From Muricauda sp. SCSIO 64092 (GTDB lineage Bacteria; Bacteroidota; Bacteroidia; Flavobacteriales; Flavobacteriaceae), in NCBI RefSeq assembly GCF_023016285.1, contig NZ_CP095413.1:5284501-5348500 (forward strand): 64,000 bases of DNA, read 5' to 3'. Below are positions 49,749 through 58,314 of the stretch, in pieces. Numbering within the stretch: position 1 is the first letter of the stretch; every line of letters begins with the position of its first letter. The notes beneath the pieces were generated by a model. That model saw only the letters and a program-made list of their open reading frames with translations. It did not search any database and had not been told where the DNA came from. The translations under genes were made by a program, and so were the position numbers.

Positions 49749-52541
49749 TTGAAAAATACACTCTGGATTACCTGTCTACTGTTTTGGGGCCTCAACGCCC
49801 AGGAACTTCCTCCAATCCAAAATTTTTATCCCAAGGATTATCAGGGCGAAAATCAAAATTGGGCCATTTCGCAGTCTGCGGAAAAACTGATTTATGTTGC
49901 CAATAGCAAGGGCTTACTGGAGTACAATGGTGCGAATTGGACACTCTATCCCTCACCCAATGAAACCATTATGCGATCTGTCCGGGTGGTAAGGGACCGG
50001 ATTTATACAGGCTGCTTTATGGAATTCGGTTATTGGAAAAGGGATGCCCTTGGCAGCCTGGTGTATACCTCCTTGTCAAAAAACATTGCCATGGACCTTC
50101 TTGAGGATGAGGAGTTCTGGGAGATTTTTGAAGTGGAGGATTATATGGTCTTCCAATCGCTAAAACGGATTTATATCTACAATGTGGATGACGGTTCCGT
50201 GAATACGATTGAGTCGAACAGTACCATTACCAAAATGTACCGTGTAGACGAAGATATCTATTTCCAAAGGATGGGACAGGGCCTGTACAAAATAGAATCA
50301 GGCAAGGATTTTTTGGTTTTCAACGATGAAATTGTAAAAAACGATGAAGTCATTCATGTTTTTCCCGCCGAAAACGATTTGTTGGTCCTCACTAAGAATA
50401 ACGGATTTTATAGGCAAAAAGATAGTGTGTTGGTTGCCTCAGAAAACTTTCCCAATGCGTATTTATCGCAGCTAAGTTTGTACGATGGCGTTCAACTGGA
50501 AGATGAAAGCTATATTTTGGGCACCATATCCAATGGGTTAATTTACCTTAACAACAATGGGGAACTGCGTTATCAGATAGATCAGGATGAGGGGTTGCTG
50601 AACAATACGGTTTTATCCCTGTTTGAAGATATGGACAGAAACATTTGGCTGGGCCTGGATCATGGTATCAGTTATATCAATATAGAAGCGCCCTATAAGG
50701 TTTTTAATGATTTTAAAGGTGTTTTGGGCAGTGTCTATGCCTCATCGATCCATGAAGGAAAACTATATCTGGGAACAAATCAGGGTCTTTTTTATAGGGA
50801 ATTGGACAACACCAAGGATTTTGAATTGATCAATGGAACACAGGGCCAGGTTTGGTGTTTGGAAAAGCTCGATGGCAAACTGTTCTGCGGGCATAACTCA
50901 GGTACCTTTTTGGTCAATGGGAACAAGGTGCAAAAAATAGCCTCCGTTCAAGGGACCTGGGACATTGCCGAGTTGAAGGACAAACCAAATTTATTGCTTC
51001 AGGGAAATTATGATGGACTCTATGTCCTCGAGAAATCAAAGGGCTCTTGGCGTATGCGAAACAAGATCAAAGGGTTCAACAATAGCTCCCGTTATTTTGA
51101 AACCCTGGGAACCCAAATCCTGGTAAACCATGAATACAATGGCGTTTTTAAGATAACCGTGGACAGCACATTTTCCGAGCTTGGGGACATGAAAATCGAT
51201 ACGGTGATAAAGGGTTCCAATTCCGGCATTGTCAAATACAACGGAAAGCTGTTCTACGCGTACAAAAAAGGGATTTTTGAGTATGACGAAACCAATGGGG
51301 ATTTTCAGAAGGATAGTGTGCTAAGTACCATTTATACGGAAGACGAATACGAATCCGGAAAACTTATTGTGGATGAAAGTGATAATACCTTATGGGTATT
51401 TACCACCTCCAACATAAGTTATGTTACCCCTGTACGACTTACCAGGGCTGCCAAAATGAAGCGCATACCACTGACAAAGGAAATGCGGGAAGGGATTTTG
51501 GGATACGAAAATATTACGAGATTGGACGATTCCGGAAATTATCTCCTGGGAAAAACCTCTGGGTATATGACCTTTAGTCTCAATGGGATTGTTCCCCGTG
51601 ATTTTCGTATTTACCTGGCCAATGTTTCCAATGGCATCGCAAAAGGCGAGGAAGCGTTAAGGGACAGATCGCAGAAAGGCAATTTTAAGAGCCATGAAAA
51701 CAATCTGGGATTCTCCTTTTATGCGCCAGAGTATCATAAATACCTGAACACCCAGTACCAATATCGATTGCGGGGATTTTATGACAGTTGGAGCAACTGG
51801 TCGCAAGACCACGAGGCCTACTTCGAAAACCTACCCTTTGGGGATTATGTATTCCACGTGCGCGCAAAGATTGGGGATACCGTTTCTGAAAATACGGCCT
51901 CCTACTCCTTTTCCATAGCCAAGCCATGGTACATCTCAAATACCATGATTGTCCTCTATATCCTGGGAATACTCCTGTTTTCATTGTTTATGCATACGCT
52001 CTACAGACGGTATTATAAAAAACAACGTCAAAAGCTTATAGAGAAGAACCAAAAGGAATTGGAGTTCGCACAGGTTCAAAATGAGAAAGAGATCATTAGG
52101 ATAAAAAACAAGCAATTGGAGTTGGAAAACAAGAATAAGGGTAAGGAATTGGCGGCGTCCACAATGAATATCATCAAGAAAAATGAGTTGTTGACGAATA
52201 TAAAGAGCGAACTAAAGACCATTAGGGACCAGAACATCGTCAAGCCCGTTATTAAGATCATTGATAATAGTCTAAACCAGAATGACGACTGGGAACTTTT
52301 CCAGGAAGCATTTAACAATGCCGACAGTGAATTTTTAAAGAATATCAAAAAAATGCATCCTTCCCTATCCCCTAACGATCTTAAATTATGCGCCTACTTA
52401 AGACTGAATCTCTCTTCCAAGGAAATAGCCCAATTGTTGAACATATCACCCAAAAGTGTCGAAATCAAACGTTATAGGTTGCGAAAAAAACTGGATTTGC
52501 AACACGAAGACAATCTCGTGAACTATATTTTGGAGTTATGA
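49749..52541 (+). CDS. Propeller/triple-Tyr sensor with LuxR-type HTH (glucan-locus regulator)
   Basis: The start is a TTG codon at 49749 directly before a signal peptide (LWITCLLFWGLNAQ); no ATG fits. The order is: two-component-regulator propeller repeats (residues ~20-600, e.g. LFEDMDRNIWLGLDHGISYI), a Y_Y_Y domain (~650-735, YRLRGFYDSWSNWSQDHEAY), one membrane helix (~738-758), a cytoplasmic coiled coil (~765-840) and a C-terminal LuxR-type HTH (LSSKEIAQLLNISPKSVEIKRYRLRKKL). There is no histidine-kinase domain. It probably senses glucan fragments in the periplasm and directly controls the downstream genes, whose promoter region carries three 21-bp repeats. Confidence 0.88.
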   Translation: MKNTLWITCLLFWGLNAQELPPIQNFYPKDYQGENQNWAISQSAEKLIYVANSKGLLEYNGANWTLYPSPNETIMRSVRVVRDRIYTGCFMEFGYWKRDALGSLVYTSLSKNIAMDLLEDEEFWEIFEVEDYMVFQSLKRIYIYNVDDGSVNTIESNSTITKMYRVDEDIYFQRMGQGLYKIESGKDFLVFNDEIVKNDEVIHVFPAENDLLVLTKNNGFYRQKDSVLVASENFPNAYLSQLSLYDGVQLEDESYILGTISNGLIYLNNNGELRYQIDQDEGLLNNTVLSLFEDMDRNIWLGLDHGISYINIEAPYKVFNDFKGVLGSVYASSIHEGKLYLGTNQGLFYRELDNTKDFELINGTQGQVWCLEKLDGKLFCGHNSGTFLVNGNKVQKIASVQGTWDIAELKDKPNLLLQGNYDGLYVLEKSKGSWRMRNKIKGFNNSSRYFETLGTQILVNHEYNGVFKITVDSTFSELGDMKIDTVIKGSNSGIVKYNGKLFYAYKKGIFEYDETNGDFQKDSVLSTIYTEDEYESGKLIVDESDNTLWVFTTSNISYVTPVRLTRAAKMKRIPLTKEMREGILGYENITRLDDSGNYLLGKTSGYMTFSLNGIVPRDFRIYLANVSNGIAKGEEALRDRSQKGNFKSHENNLGFSFYAPEYHKYLNTQYQYRLRGFYDSWSNWSQDHEAYFENLPFGDYVFHVRAKIGDTVSENTASYSFSIAKPWYISNTMIVLYILGILLFSLFMHTLYRRYYKKQRQKLIEKNQKELEFAQVQNEKEIIRIKNKQLELENKNKGKELAASTMNIIKKNELLTNIKSELKTIRDQNIVKPVIKIIDNSLNQNDDWELFQEAFNNADSEFLKNIKKMHPSLSPNDLKLCAYLRLNLSSKEIAQLLNISPKSVEIKRYRLRKKLDLQHEDNLVNYILEL

Positions 52542-52544
52542 TAA

Positions 52545-52594
52545 CCTTAACATAATTTTTCGAAACCTTAACAAAAGCCCCACCCACCTTAACA
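52545..52594 (+). promoter_or_regulatory. Three CCTTAACA direct repeats at 21-bp spacing
   Basis: CCTTAACA occurs at 52545, 52566 and 52587, each exactly 21 bp apart, starting 3 bp after the regulator's stop. The even helical phasing is typical of a protein-binding array. The likely ligand is the LuxR-HTH regulator just upstream; the likely target is the GH operon starting at 52812. Confidence 0.6.
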
Positions 52595-52811
52595 ATACCT
52601 CTACAAACCCGTTTTTACACCCTTTATTTACCACTACGGCACACTTTTTAACATTTGTTGAAAACCCTTCAAATACAGGAGTTCAAAAGATTTTGCAATA
52701 TCAAATTGACAGAATTAATGCCCTTTTTTTAACATGTATACTTTTTGTAGTGGTTCATTTTATGGTATCCGCAATTTTTGCTCATAAGTTTAGTACATCA
52801 AAAAATGCTCA

Positions 52812-55800
52812 ATGGATACGATTCAGAAAAAATTACTCAAACTGACTTTTCTCTTATTCACAACGATTGCCTTTACACAGACCGATAAGGTAATGGTTGT
52901 GGATGAAGGAGGAGGTCCAAAGTTGGTGGTCAATGGGAAGGATTTTATGATCAATGGGATGAACTGGGATTACATACCCATTGGAACTAACACTGTGAAC
53001 GCCGCTTTTTGGAAAAAATCCGATGATATCATTAAAGCGGGATTGGATACGGAAATGTCCCTTTTGAAAAACATGGGGGTAAATGTCATTCGTCAATATA
53101 CCGGAGTACCTGCCAAATGGATTCGGTACATCTATGAGAATTATGGGATTTACACCATGCTGAACCATTCTTTTGGACGTTACGGCCTAACCCTGAATGG
53201 TGTCTGGACTCCTGTGACCATTTATGATGACCCAACAACCGTAGATTTTTTGATGTCCGAAATGGAACAATTGGTCAGGGATTATAAGAATACACCAGGG
53301 CTCCTCATGTATTTACTGGGGAATGAGAACAATTATGGTCTATTCTGGGCGGGAGCCGAAACCGAAGATTTCCCGGATGATGAGGGCAGAATACAGTTTA
53401 TAGGGGAAAGCAGGGGAAGGCCCATGTACAGGTTAATGAATGAGGCCGCCAAAATGATGAAAGAACTGGATGCATCACATCCTGTAGCGATTTGCAACGG
53501 AGATGTACTGTTCATAGATATTGTAGCTGAGGAGTGTAAAGACGTGGACATCTACGGAACCAATACCTACAGAGGTCTTTCCTTTGGTGATATGTTCCAA
53601 GTGGTCAAAGATAAATTGAACAAACCCATAATGTTTACTGAATTTGGTGCGGATGCCTACAATGCCATGGAAAACAAGGAAGATCAGTTCTCCCAGGCCT
53701 ATTATATGGTGGGCAATTGGAAAGAGATTTATGAGAATGCCGCCGGACTTGGAAAAGTAGGAAATTCCATTGGTGGTTTTACCTTTCAATTCAGTGATGG
53801 TTGGTGGAAATTTGGTTTTGATGATAGAAAAAATGCTGATGTTCATGATAACAATGCCTCGTGGTCCAATGGAGGATATGCCAGGGATTTGGCCGCCCCA
53901 GGTGCCAATAACATGAACGAGGAATGGTTTGGTATCTGTGCCAAAGGTGCCACAAACCCCAGGGGGCTTTATGAACTATACCCCAGGGCCGCTTATTATG
54001 CATTGAAAGAGGCACATCAATTGGATCCCTATGGGCAGGGCGTGAATCTGGACTTTGTACAGAACCATTTTAACAATATTCAATTAATGGATGCCGTACT
54101 CAAGGCACGCGGGGATAAAGCTGCACTTAGCGGTGAGGATAGTAAGATGCTCCGTATCAGTAACCTTCAGGCAAAGCTTGCCACTTTTAGCACCGGGGGC
54201 AGTCTTATCACCACTCCGGACAATCCCGATCCGAACAATCCCAATACGTTTCCCAACCAATTGGGATTTGACCATATGCAATCCTATTTTGTTGGTGTGG
54301 AAGGCAACCCAGCTTCCAATATGCGGGCCGAGGTAAACGTAAACGTCGTTGGAAATGTTGCCCAAAACCCCATCAACGAGCTTTTTTATGAGAACAATTC
54401 ACGTCCCATTGATGTCAGCACCGATCGTGGGGATGTTATTGTTTCGGACGTCAATAGGGTTCGGATCTATCAAGCGGAATTTGAGTGGAACGCCAAAGAA
54501 TTCGATTTAAGGGGATTCTATAGAACAGGACATTATCATTGGGGGTATGAAGGCGATTTTTTTGGCTTCTATCCTGAAGCCAACTATGGCCCCAACCTGG
54601 ATATCTACAACGGGGAAATCCTGGGTGCAGAACTGGATGGTAAGGGGCCGTTAAAAGGCCTAAAGGTTGCTTTGGGTCCCCAACTTTGGTGGGGTTCAAA
54701 TCCAACCATGCTCTTTAAGTACCAAAGGCACATCGGAAAATTTGATGTCACCGGTATTTACCATAGGGACTTTGAAACAAATATCGTATTTGATGACACT
54801 GGACGCCGGGTTTTGGATATAAACCAATTGCGAAGTGGTGTCGTACCGCCCTGGCCAACAGAAAGGGCCTCTATTGCCATAGAACGGGAATTTGGAAAAT
54901 TTGGAGTCATGGTAGGAGGAATTTGGGCAGGAAGCCCCTTGAATGGCACATCCTTTCAAGACGTTAGGGGTACACCAGGAAACTATGTGGTCTTTGAAGA
55001 TAGGATCCAGTCCAGCGATAATTGGGGGGGTAAAGCGAAAATCACCTATGAAGGCGGTAAGTTCAATTGGTACGGCCAAGCTTCGGCAATGGGATTGATT
55101 GCCAATGGTGGCGCGGACCAAACACTCACCTTTACCGGTTGGAAATTGAGGGATACCGGAAGTGGTAACGTAACTAGTGTATTTTCTGGATTTACGTTCG
55201 CTGCAGGAAATTTCCAGATTGCTCCCAACTTTATGTGGCAAAAACCATTGGTAGAGGCCATCCCTCAAGATGTACAGGCGCCAGGTCGACTAAGAAACAT
55301 TATTGACGATCCTTTTGCGGTGCGTTGGAATCGAGAAACCACTGCAGGTGAAATACTGTTTACCTATGACCCTACTCCAGGTACATGGATGTACGAATGG
55401 GACAATGATCGTGCAGAAGATGCCGAGTTTGCCATGAACTTGGGTTTTGTATATCGTCGTCTGCCAACCACCATGGATGCACATATAGGATTTTTAGCCG
55501 ACCGGACCATTTTTTCCTTCCCAAATTCGGCACCGGCCGAAGACCTTTGGGAAGTACATTCCAGAATGGTATCCAAAATTGGCCCTGATTTCGGTATGGT
55601 CGGTAATTTTTATTATGGAAACGGACAGGGAAATGGGGATTCAGATCGGTTGATCAAACGGTTTGGAGGTGATGTTCGCATCCTCTATAAAAACTTCAAA
55701 TTGCATTACGAACAAAAAATTAACGATTGGGGACCTTATGATTACCATCGCGATTTTAACTTAACGTTCCCCGTGCAATTGATGTTGGACCTCTCCACTA

Positions 55801-56012
55801 CCCTGGGCAAACCGGACTGGTTTATTCTACCAAGTACACAGATAGGGATACGGGGCATATGGCGATCCTTGGATGAATTCTCACCACGGTATGCGCCAAC
55901 CGCCGTTCCACCTAACACATTTCAGCGAGAGCCCATTCTAAGTCCTGTAGGATTTGATAATGGTAATGAATGGGAAATCATGACATACATACACATCAAT
56001 ATTGGGAAATAA
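52812..56012 (+). CDS. GH2-like TIM-barrel glycosidase fused to an outer-membrane beta-barrel-like domain
   Basis: The 1066-aa protein has a signal peptide (LLFTTIAFTQ). Residues ~35-420 form a (beta/alpha)8 glycosidase: NMGVNVIRQYTG, the acid/base Glu in LLGNENNYGLF (~180) and the nucleophile Glu in IMFTEFGADAY (~275), as in GH2-type barrels. Residues ~450-1066 have repeated amphipathic beta-strands rich in Tyr/Trp/Gly (FEWNAKEFDLRGFYRTG, KLHYEQKINDWG) and end in YIHINIGK, which resembles a porin-like barrel. The fusion would tether the enzyme to the outer membrane. First gene of the operon. Confidence 0.7.
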   Translation: MDTIQKKLLKLTFLLFTTIAFTQTDKVMVVDEGGGPKLVVNGKDFMINGMNWDYIPIGTNTVNAAFWKKSDDIIKAGLDTEMSLLKNMGVNVIRQYTGVPAKWIRYIYENYGIYTMLNHSFGRYGLTLNGVWTPVTIYDDPTTVDFLMSEMEQLVRDYKNTPGLLMYLLGNENNYGLFWAGAETEDFPDDEGRIQFIGESRGRPMYRLMNEAAKMMKELDASHPVAICNGDVLFIDIVAEECKDVDIYGTNTYRGLSFGDMFQVVKDKLNKPIMFTEFGADAYNAMENKEDQFSQAYYMVGNWKEIYENAAGLGKVGNSIGGFTFQFSDGWWKFGFDDRKNADVHDNNASWSNGGYARDLAAPGANNMNEEWFGICAKGATNPRGLYELYPRAAYYALKEAHQLDPYGQGVNLDFVQNHFNNIQLMDAVLKARGDKAALSGEDSKMLRISNLQAKLATFSTGGSLITTPDNPDPNNPNTFPNQLGFDHMQSYFVGVEGNPASNMRAEVNVNVVGNVAQNPINELFYENNSRPIDVSTDRGDVIVSDVNRVRIYQAEFEWNAKEFDLRGFYRTGHYHWGYEGDFFGFYPEANYGPNLDIYNGEILGAELDGKGPLKGLKVALGPQLWWGSNPTMLFKYQRHIGKFDVTGIYHRDFETNIVFDDTGRRVLDINQLRSGVVPPWPTERASIAIEREFGKFGVMVGGIWAGSPLNGTSFQDVRGTPGNYVVFEDRIQSSDNWGGKAKITYEGGKFNWYGQASAMGLIANGGADQTLTFTGWKLRDTGSGNVTSVFSGFTFAAGNFQIAPNFMWQKPLVEAIPQDVQAPGRLRNIIDDPFAVRWNRETTAGEILFTYDPTPGTWMYEWDNDRAEDAEFAMNLGFVYRRLPTTMDAHIGFLADRTIFSFPNSAPAEDLWEVHSRMVSKIGPDFGMVGNFYYGNGQGNGDSDRLIKRFGGDVRILYKNFKLHYEQKINDWGPYDYHRDFNLTFPVQLMLDLSTTLGKPDWFILPSTQIGIRGIWRSLDEFSPRYAPTAVPPNTFQREPILSPVGFDNGNEWEIMTYIHINIGK

Positions 56013-56024
56013 AAAGATAGCACT

Positions 56025-57407
56025 ATGAAAAATCTAATATATATCAATGTAAGACGTGTTCTTTTTCTGAGTTTGGGCATCACTGTTTTTTACAGTTGTG
56101 AAAGAGACCTTTCAGAAGACGTACAATTTGCTACATTTCCCATCAATGGTGACATATTTACGGATGACCCGGTAGGTCTTACCGATCAGTTTTTTGATTC
56201 TTTTGATCCTGCAACGGGAGCAAACCCGGAAGGTTTTGATAGAGATGATGAGGTCGCTTTTGAAGGGTCAGCGTCCATTCGAATCGATGTCCCCGCGCCG
56301 GATGACCCGGATGGGGGTTTTATTGGTGGTATTTTCCTTGATCGCGGTGACGGTAGGGATTTGACCGGTTTTGATGCCCTGACCTTCTATGCCAGAGGCT
56401 CTACAACGGCTACTATTGGGGAAGTTGGTTTTGGAACCGATTTTGGGGAAAACAAATTTGCGGTTACCGCTAACAATATTCGACTATCGACGGATTGGCG
56501 AAAAATCATCATTCCTATTCCAGATCCTTCAAAATTGGTACAGGAAAGGGGCATGTTTTTCTTTTCGGCCGGTACCCAAAGTACCAATGGTTTTGGGTTT
56601 ACCTTCTGGATCGATGAGTTGCGGTTTGAACGTTTGGGGACAATAGGGCAATCCAGACCTTCCATCTTGGGAGGCAATGATGGCCGTTTTCCAACAACGG
56701 TGGGCGGAAGTCTTACCATTGACCAATTGCAGCAGACGTTTAATTTGGGGTCCGGTATCAATCAAACCGTAATTCCCGCGCCTTCTTATTTTGATTTCAA
56801 AAGTTCCGATCCAAATGTGGCGTTTGTCAACGAACTGGGAGAGGTTACTGTGATCAATACCGGTACAACAGAGATCACCGCTTCTATTGCTGGGGTCCTG
56901 GCAGCGGGCAGGATATCGGTGGAATCATCGGAAACCGCACAAATAATTTCCATTTTTAGTGATTTGTTTGCCGACGTTCCCGTAGATAATTTCAATGGCT
57001 TTTTTGAGAATCAGACAACACAAGGTGGAGTGTTTGATGAGAATGGTAATGACATCATAAAATATACTAACCTCAATTTTGTGAGTATCAATTTCTTTAG
57101 CGAGGAAAATAGGATTGATGCCTCCGAAATGACAACCCTTAATTTACAGATCAGGGTTGATGAAACCATTGATACAGGTGATTTCATTAGGTTGGAACTC
57201 AATAATTTCCTTAACGGTGTTGAATCGGGATCATCTTTTACCATCCCGTCAACCGAACTGATTGCCAATGAATTTGTAGACTTTGCCATTCCACTTTCGG
57301 AGTTTCAAGGGTTAACGGACAGATCGGGACTGGGATTGTTATTCTTTGTCACCGAGGGTACCATATCCAATATTTCGGTGGATAACATCTTTTTCTCTGC
57401 CGAATAA
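56025..57407 (+). CDS. Surface lipoprotein with carbohydrate-binding and Ig-like domains
   Basis: The 460-aa protein has a lipoprotein signal (LGITVFYSCERD) followed by acidic residues that favour surface export. An N-terminal CBM11-like beta-sandwich (~40-205, DLTGFDALTFYARGS, FTFWIDELRFERLG) is followed by a Big_2-like domain (~215-305, SDPNVAFVNELGEVTVINTG) and a second sandwich (~315-460, NISVDNIFFSAE). It probably holds glucan near the enzymes, like SusE/F. Lies 12 bp behind the GH2-like gene. Confidence 0.75.
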   Translation: MKNLIYINVRRVLFLSLGITVFYSCERDLSEDVQFATFPINGDIFTDDPVGLTDQFFDSFDPATGANPEGFDRDDEVAFEGSASIRIDVPAPDDPDGGFIGGIFLDRGDGRDLTGFDALTFYARGSTTATIGEVGFGTDFGENKFAVTANNIRLSTDWRKIIIPIPDPSKLVQERGMFFFSAGTQSTNGFGFTFWIDELRFERLGTIGQSRPSILGGNDGRFPTTVGGSLTIDQLQQTFNLGSGINQTVIPAPSYFDFKSSDPNVAFVNELGEVTVINTGTTEITASIAGVLAAGRISVESSETAQIISIFSDLFADVPVDNFNGFFENQTTQGGVFDENGNDIIKYTNLNFVSINFFSEENRIDASEMTTLNLQIRVDETIDTGDFIRLELNNFLNGVESGSSFTIPSTELIANEFVDFAIPLSEFQGLTDRSGLGLLFFVTEGTISNISVDNIFFSAE

Positions 57408-57428
57408 CAGTTAAATCAGTACTAAGCC

Positions 57429-58295
57429 ATGAAAAATAAAATTTTAAATACACATATGAGATCAACACTGGGTTGCAGGATACTTAGCTTAAGCATATTC
57501 CTTCTGGTTTTGGGATGCGAAAATGATGATGCCCAGACCGTAGCTAGGCTCACAACTTTAGTATGGGAGGATAACTTTGATGTAGACGGTGCTCCAGATC
57601 CGACTCGTTGGAGGTTTGACCTCGGCGATGGAACCGCACAAGGTATCCCAGGCTGGGGAAACGATGAATTGCAGTACTACACGGATAGACCGGAAAATGT
57701 TACGGTCCAAAACGGGTTTTTATTGATCACTGCAAGACAGGAGGATTTCAATGGGGCCGAGTTTACCTCTGCAAGGCTTACCACCCAAGGATTGTTTGAA
57801 CGGGCCTATGGACGTTTTGAAGCACGTATCCGGGTACCTTTTGGACAAGGTTATTGGCCTGCATTTTGGTTATTGGGAAATAATTGCGATGAAAACCCTT
57901 GGCCTGCCTGTGGGGAGATTGACATCATGGAAAATGTAGGCGATGAACCGACCATTGTTTTTGGTAGTGTCCATGGCCCTGGTTATTCAGGTGGGGATTC
58001 CATTGGTAAGGACTATGAATTGACCGACGATCGTTTTGATACGGGATTCCACGTCTTTGGAATTGAGTGGTCACCGGAATTTATCAATTATTATGTGGAT
58101 GGCGATCTGTACCAAAGTATTACACCGGAAGACATAGACGAAGAAACGGATGGTGAAGGCCAATGGATTTTTGACCGTCCTTTTTATATCATCCTTAACG
58201 TGGCCGTCGGCGGTAATTTACCCGGCTCCCCAAACAGCGAAACAGTTTTTCCCCAAACCATGCTCGTAGACTACGTACGTGTATATGAACAGTAA
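57429..58295 (+). CDS. GH16 endo-beta-1,3-glucanase (laminarinase) lipoprotein
   Basis: The 288-aa protein has a lipoprotein signal (FLLVLGCENDD) and the complete GH16 domain: LVWEDNFDVDG, the wall-shaping RYGRFEARIRVPFGQGYWPAFW-like block at ~130-150, the catalytic GEIDIMENVG (nucleophile and acid/base Glu of ExDxxE, ~165) and a C-terminal PQTMLVDYVRVYE. The 'PWPACGEIDIMEN' form is usual for beta-1,3-glucanases. It should cut laminarin at the cell surface. Confidence 0.93.
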   Translation: MKNKILNTHMRSTLGCRILSLSIFLLVLGCENDDAQTVARLTTLVWEDNFDVDGAPDPTRWRFDLGDGTAQGIPGWGNDELQYYTDRPENVTVQNGFLLITARQEDFNGAEFTSARLTTQGLFERAYGRFEARIRVPFGQGYWPAFWLLGNNCDENPWPACGEIDIMENVGDEPTIVFGSVHGPGYSGGDSIGKDYELTDDRFDTGFHVFGIEWSPEFINYYVDGDLYQSITPEDIDEETDGEGQWIFDRPFYIILNVAVGGNLPGSPNSETVFPQTMLVDYVRVYEQ

Positions 58296-58314
58296 AAAGA
58301 AAAAACACTCTATT

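Noticed and set aside
52641..52811. Promoter boxes for the GH2-like gene
   Set aside because: Several TTG and TAnnTTT-like stretches exist, but none has both correct boxes and spacing.
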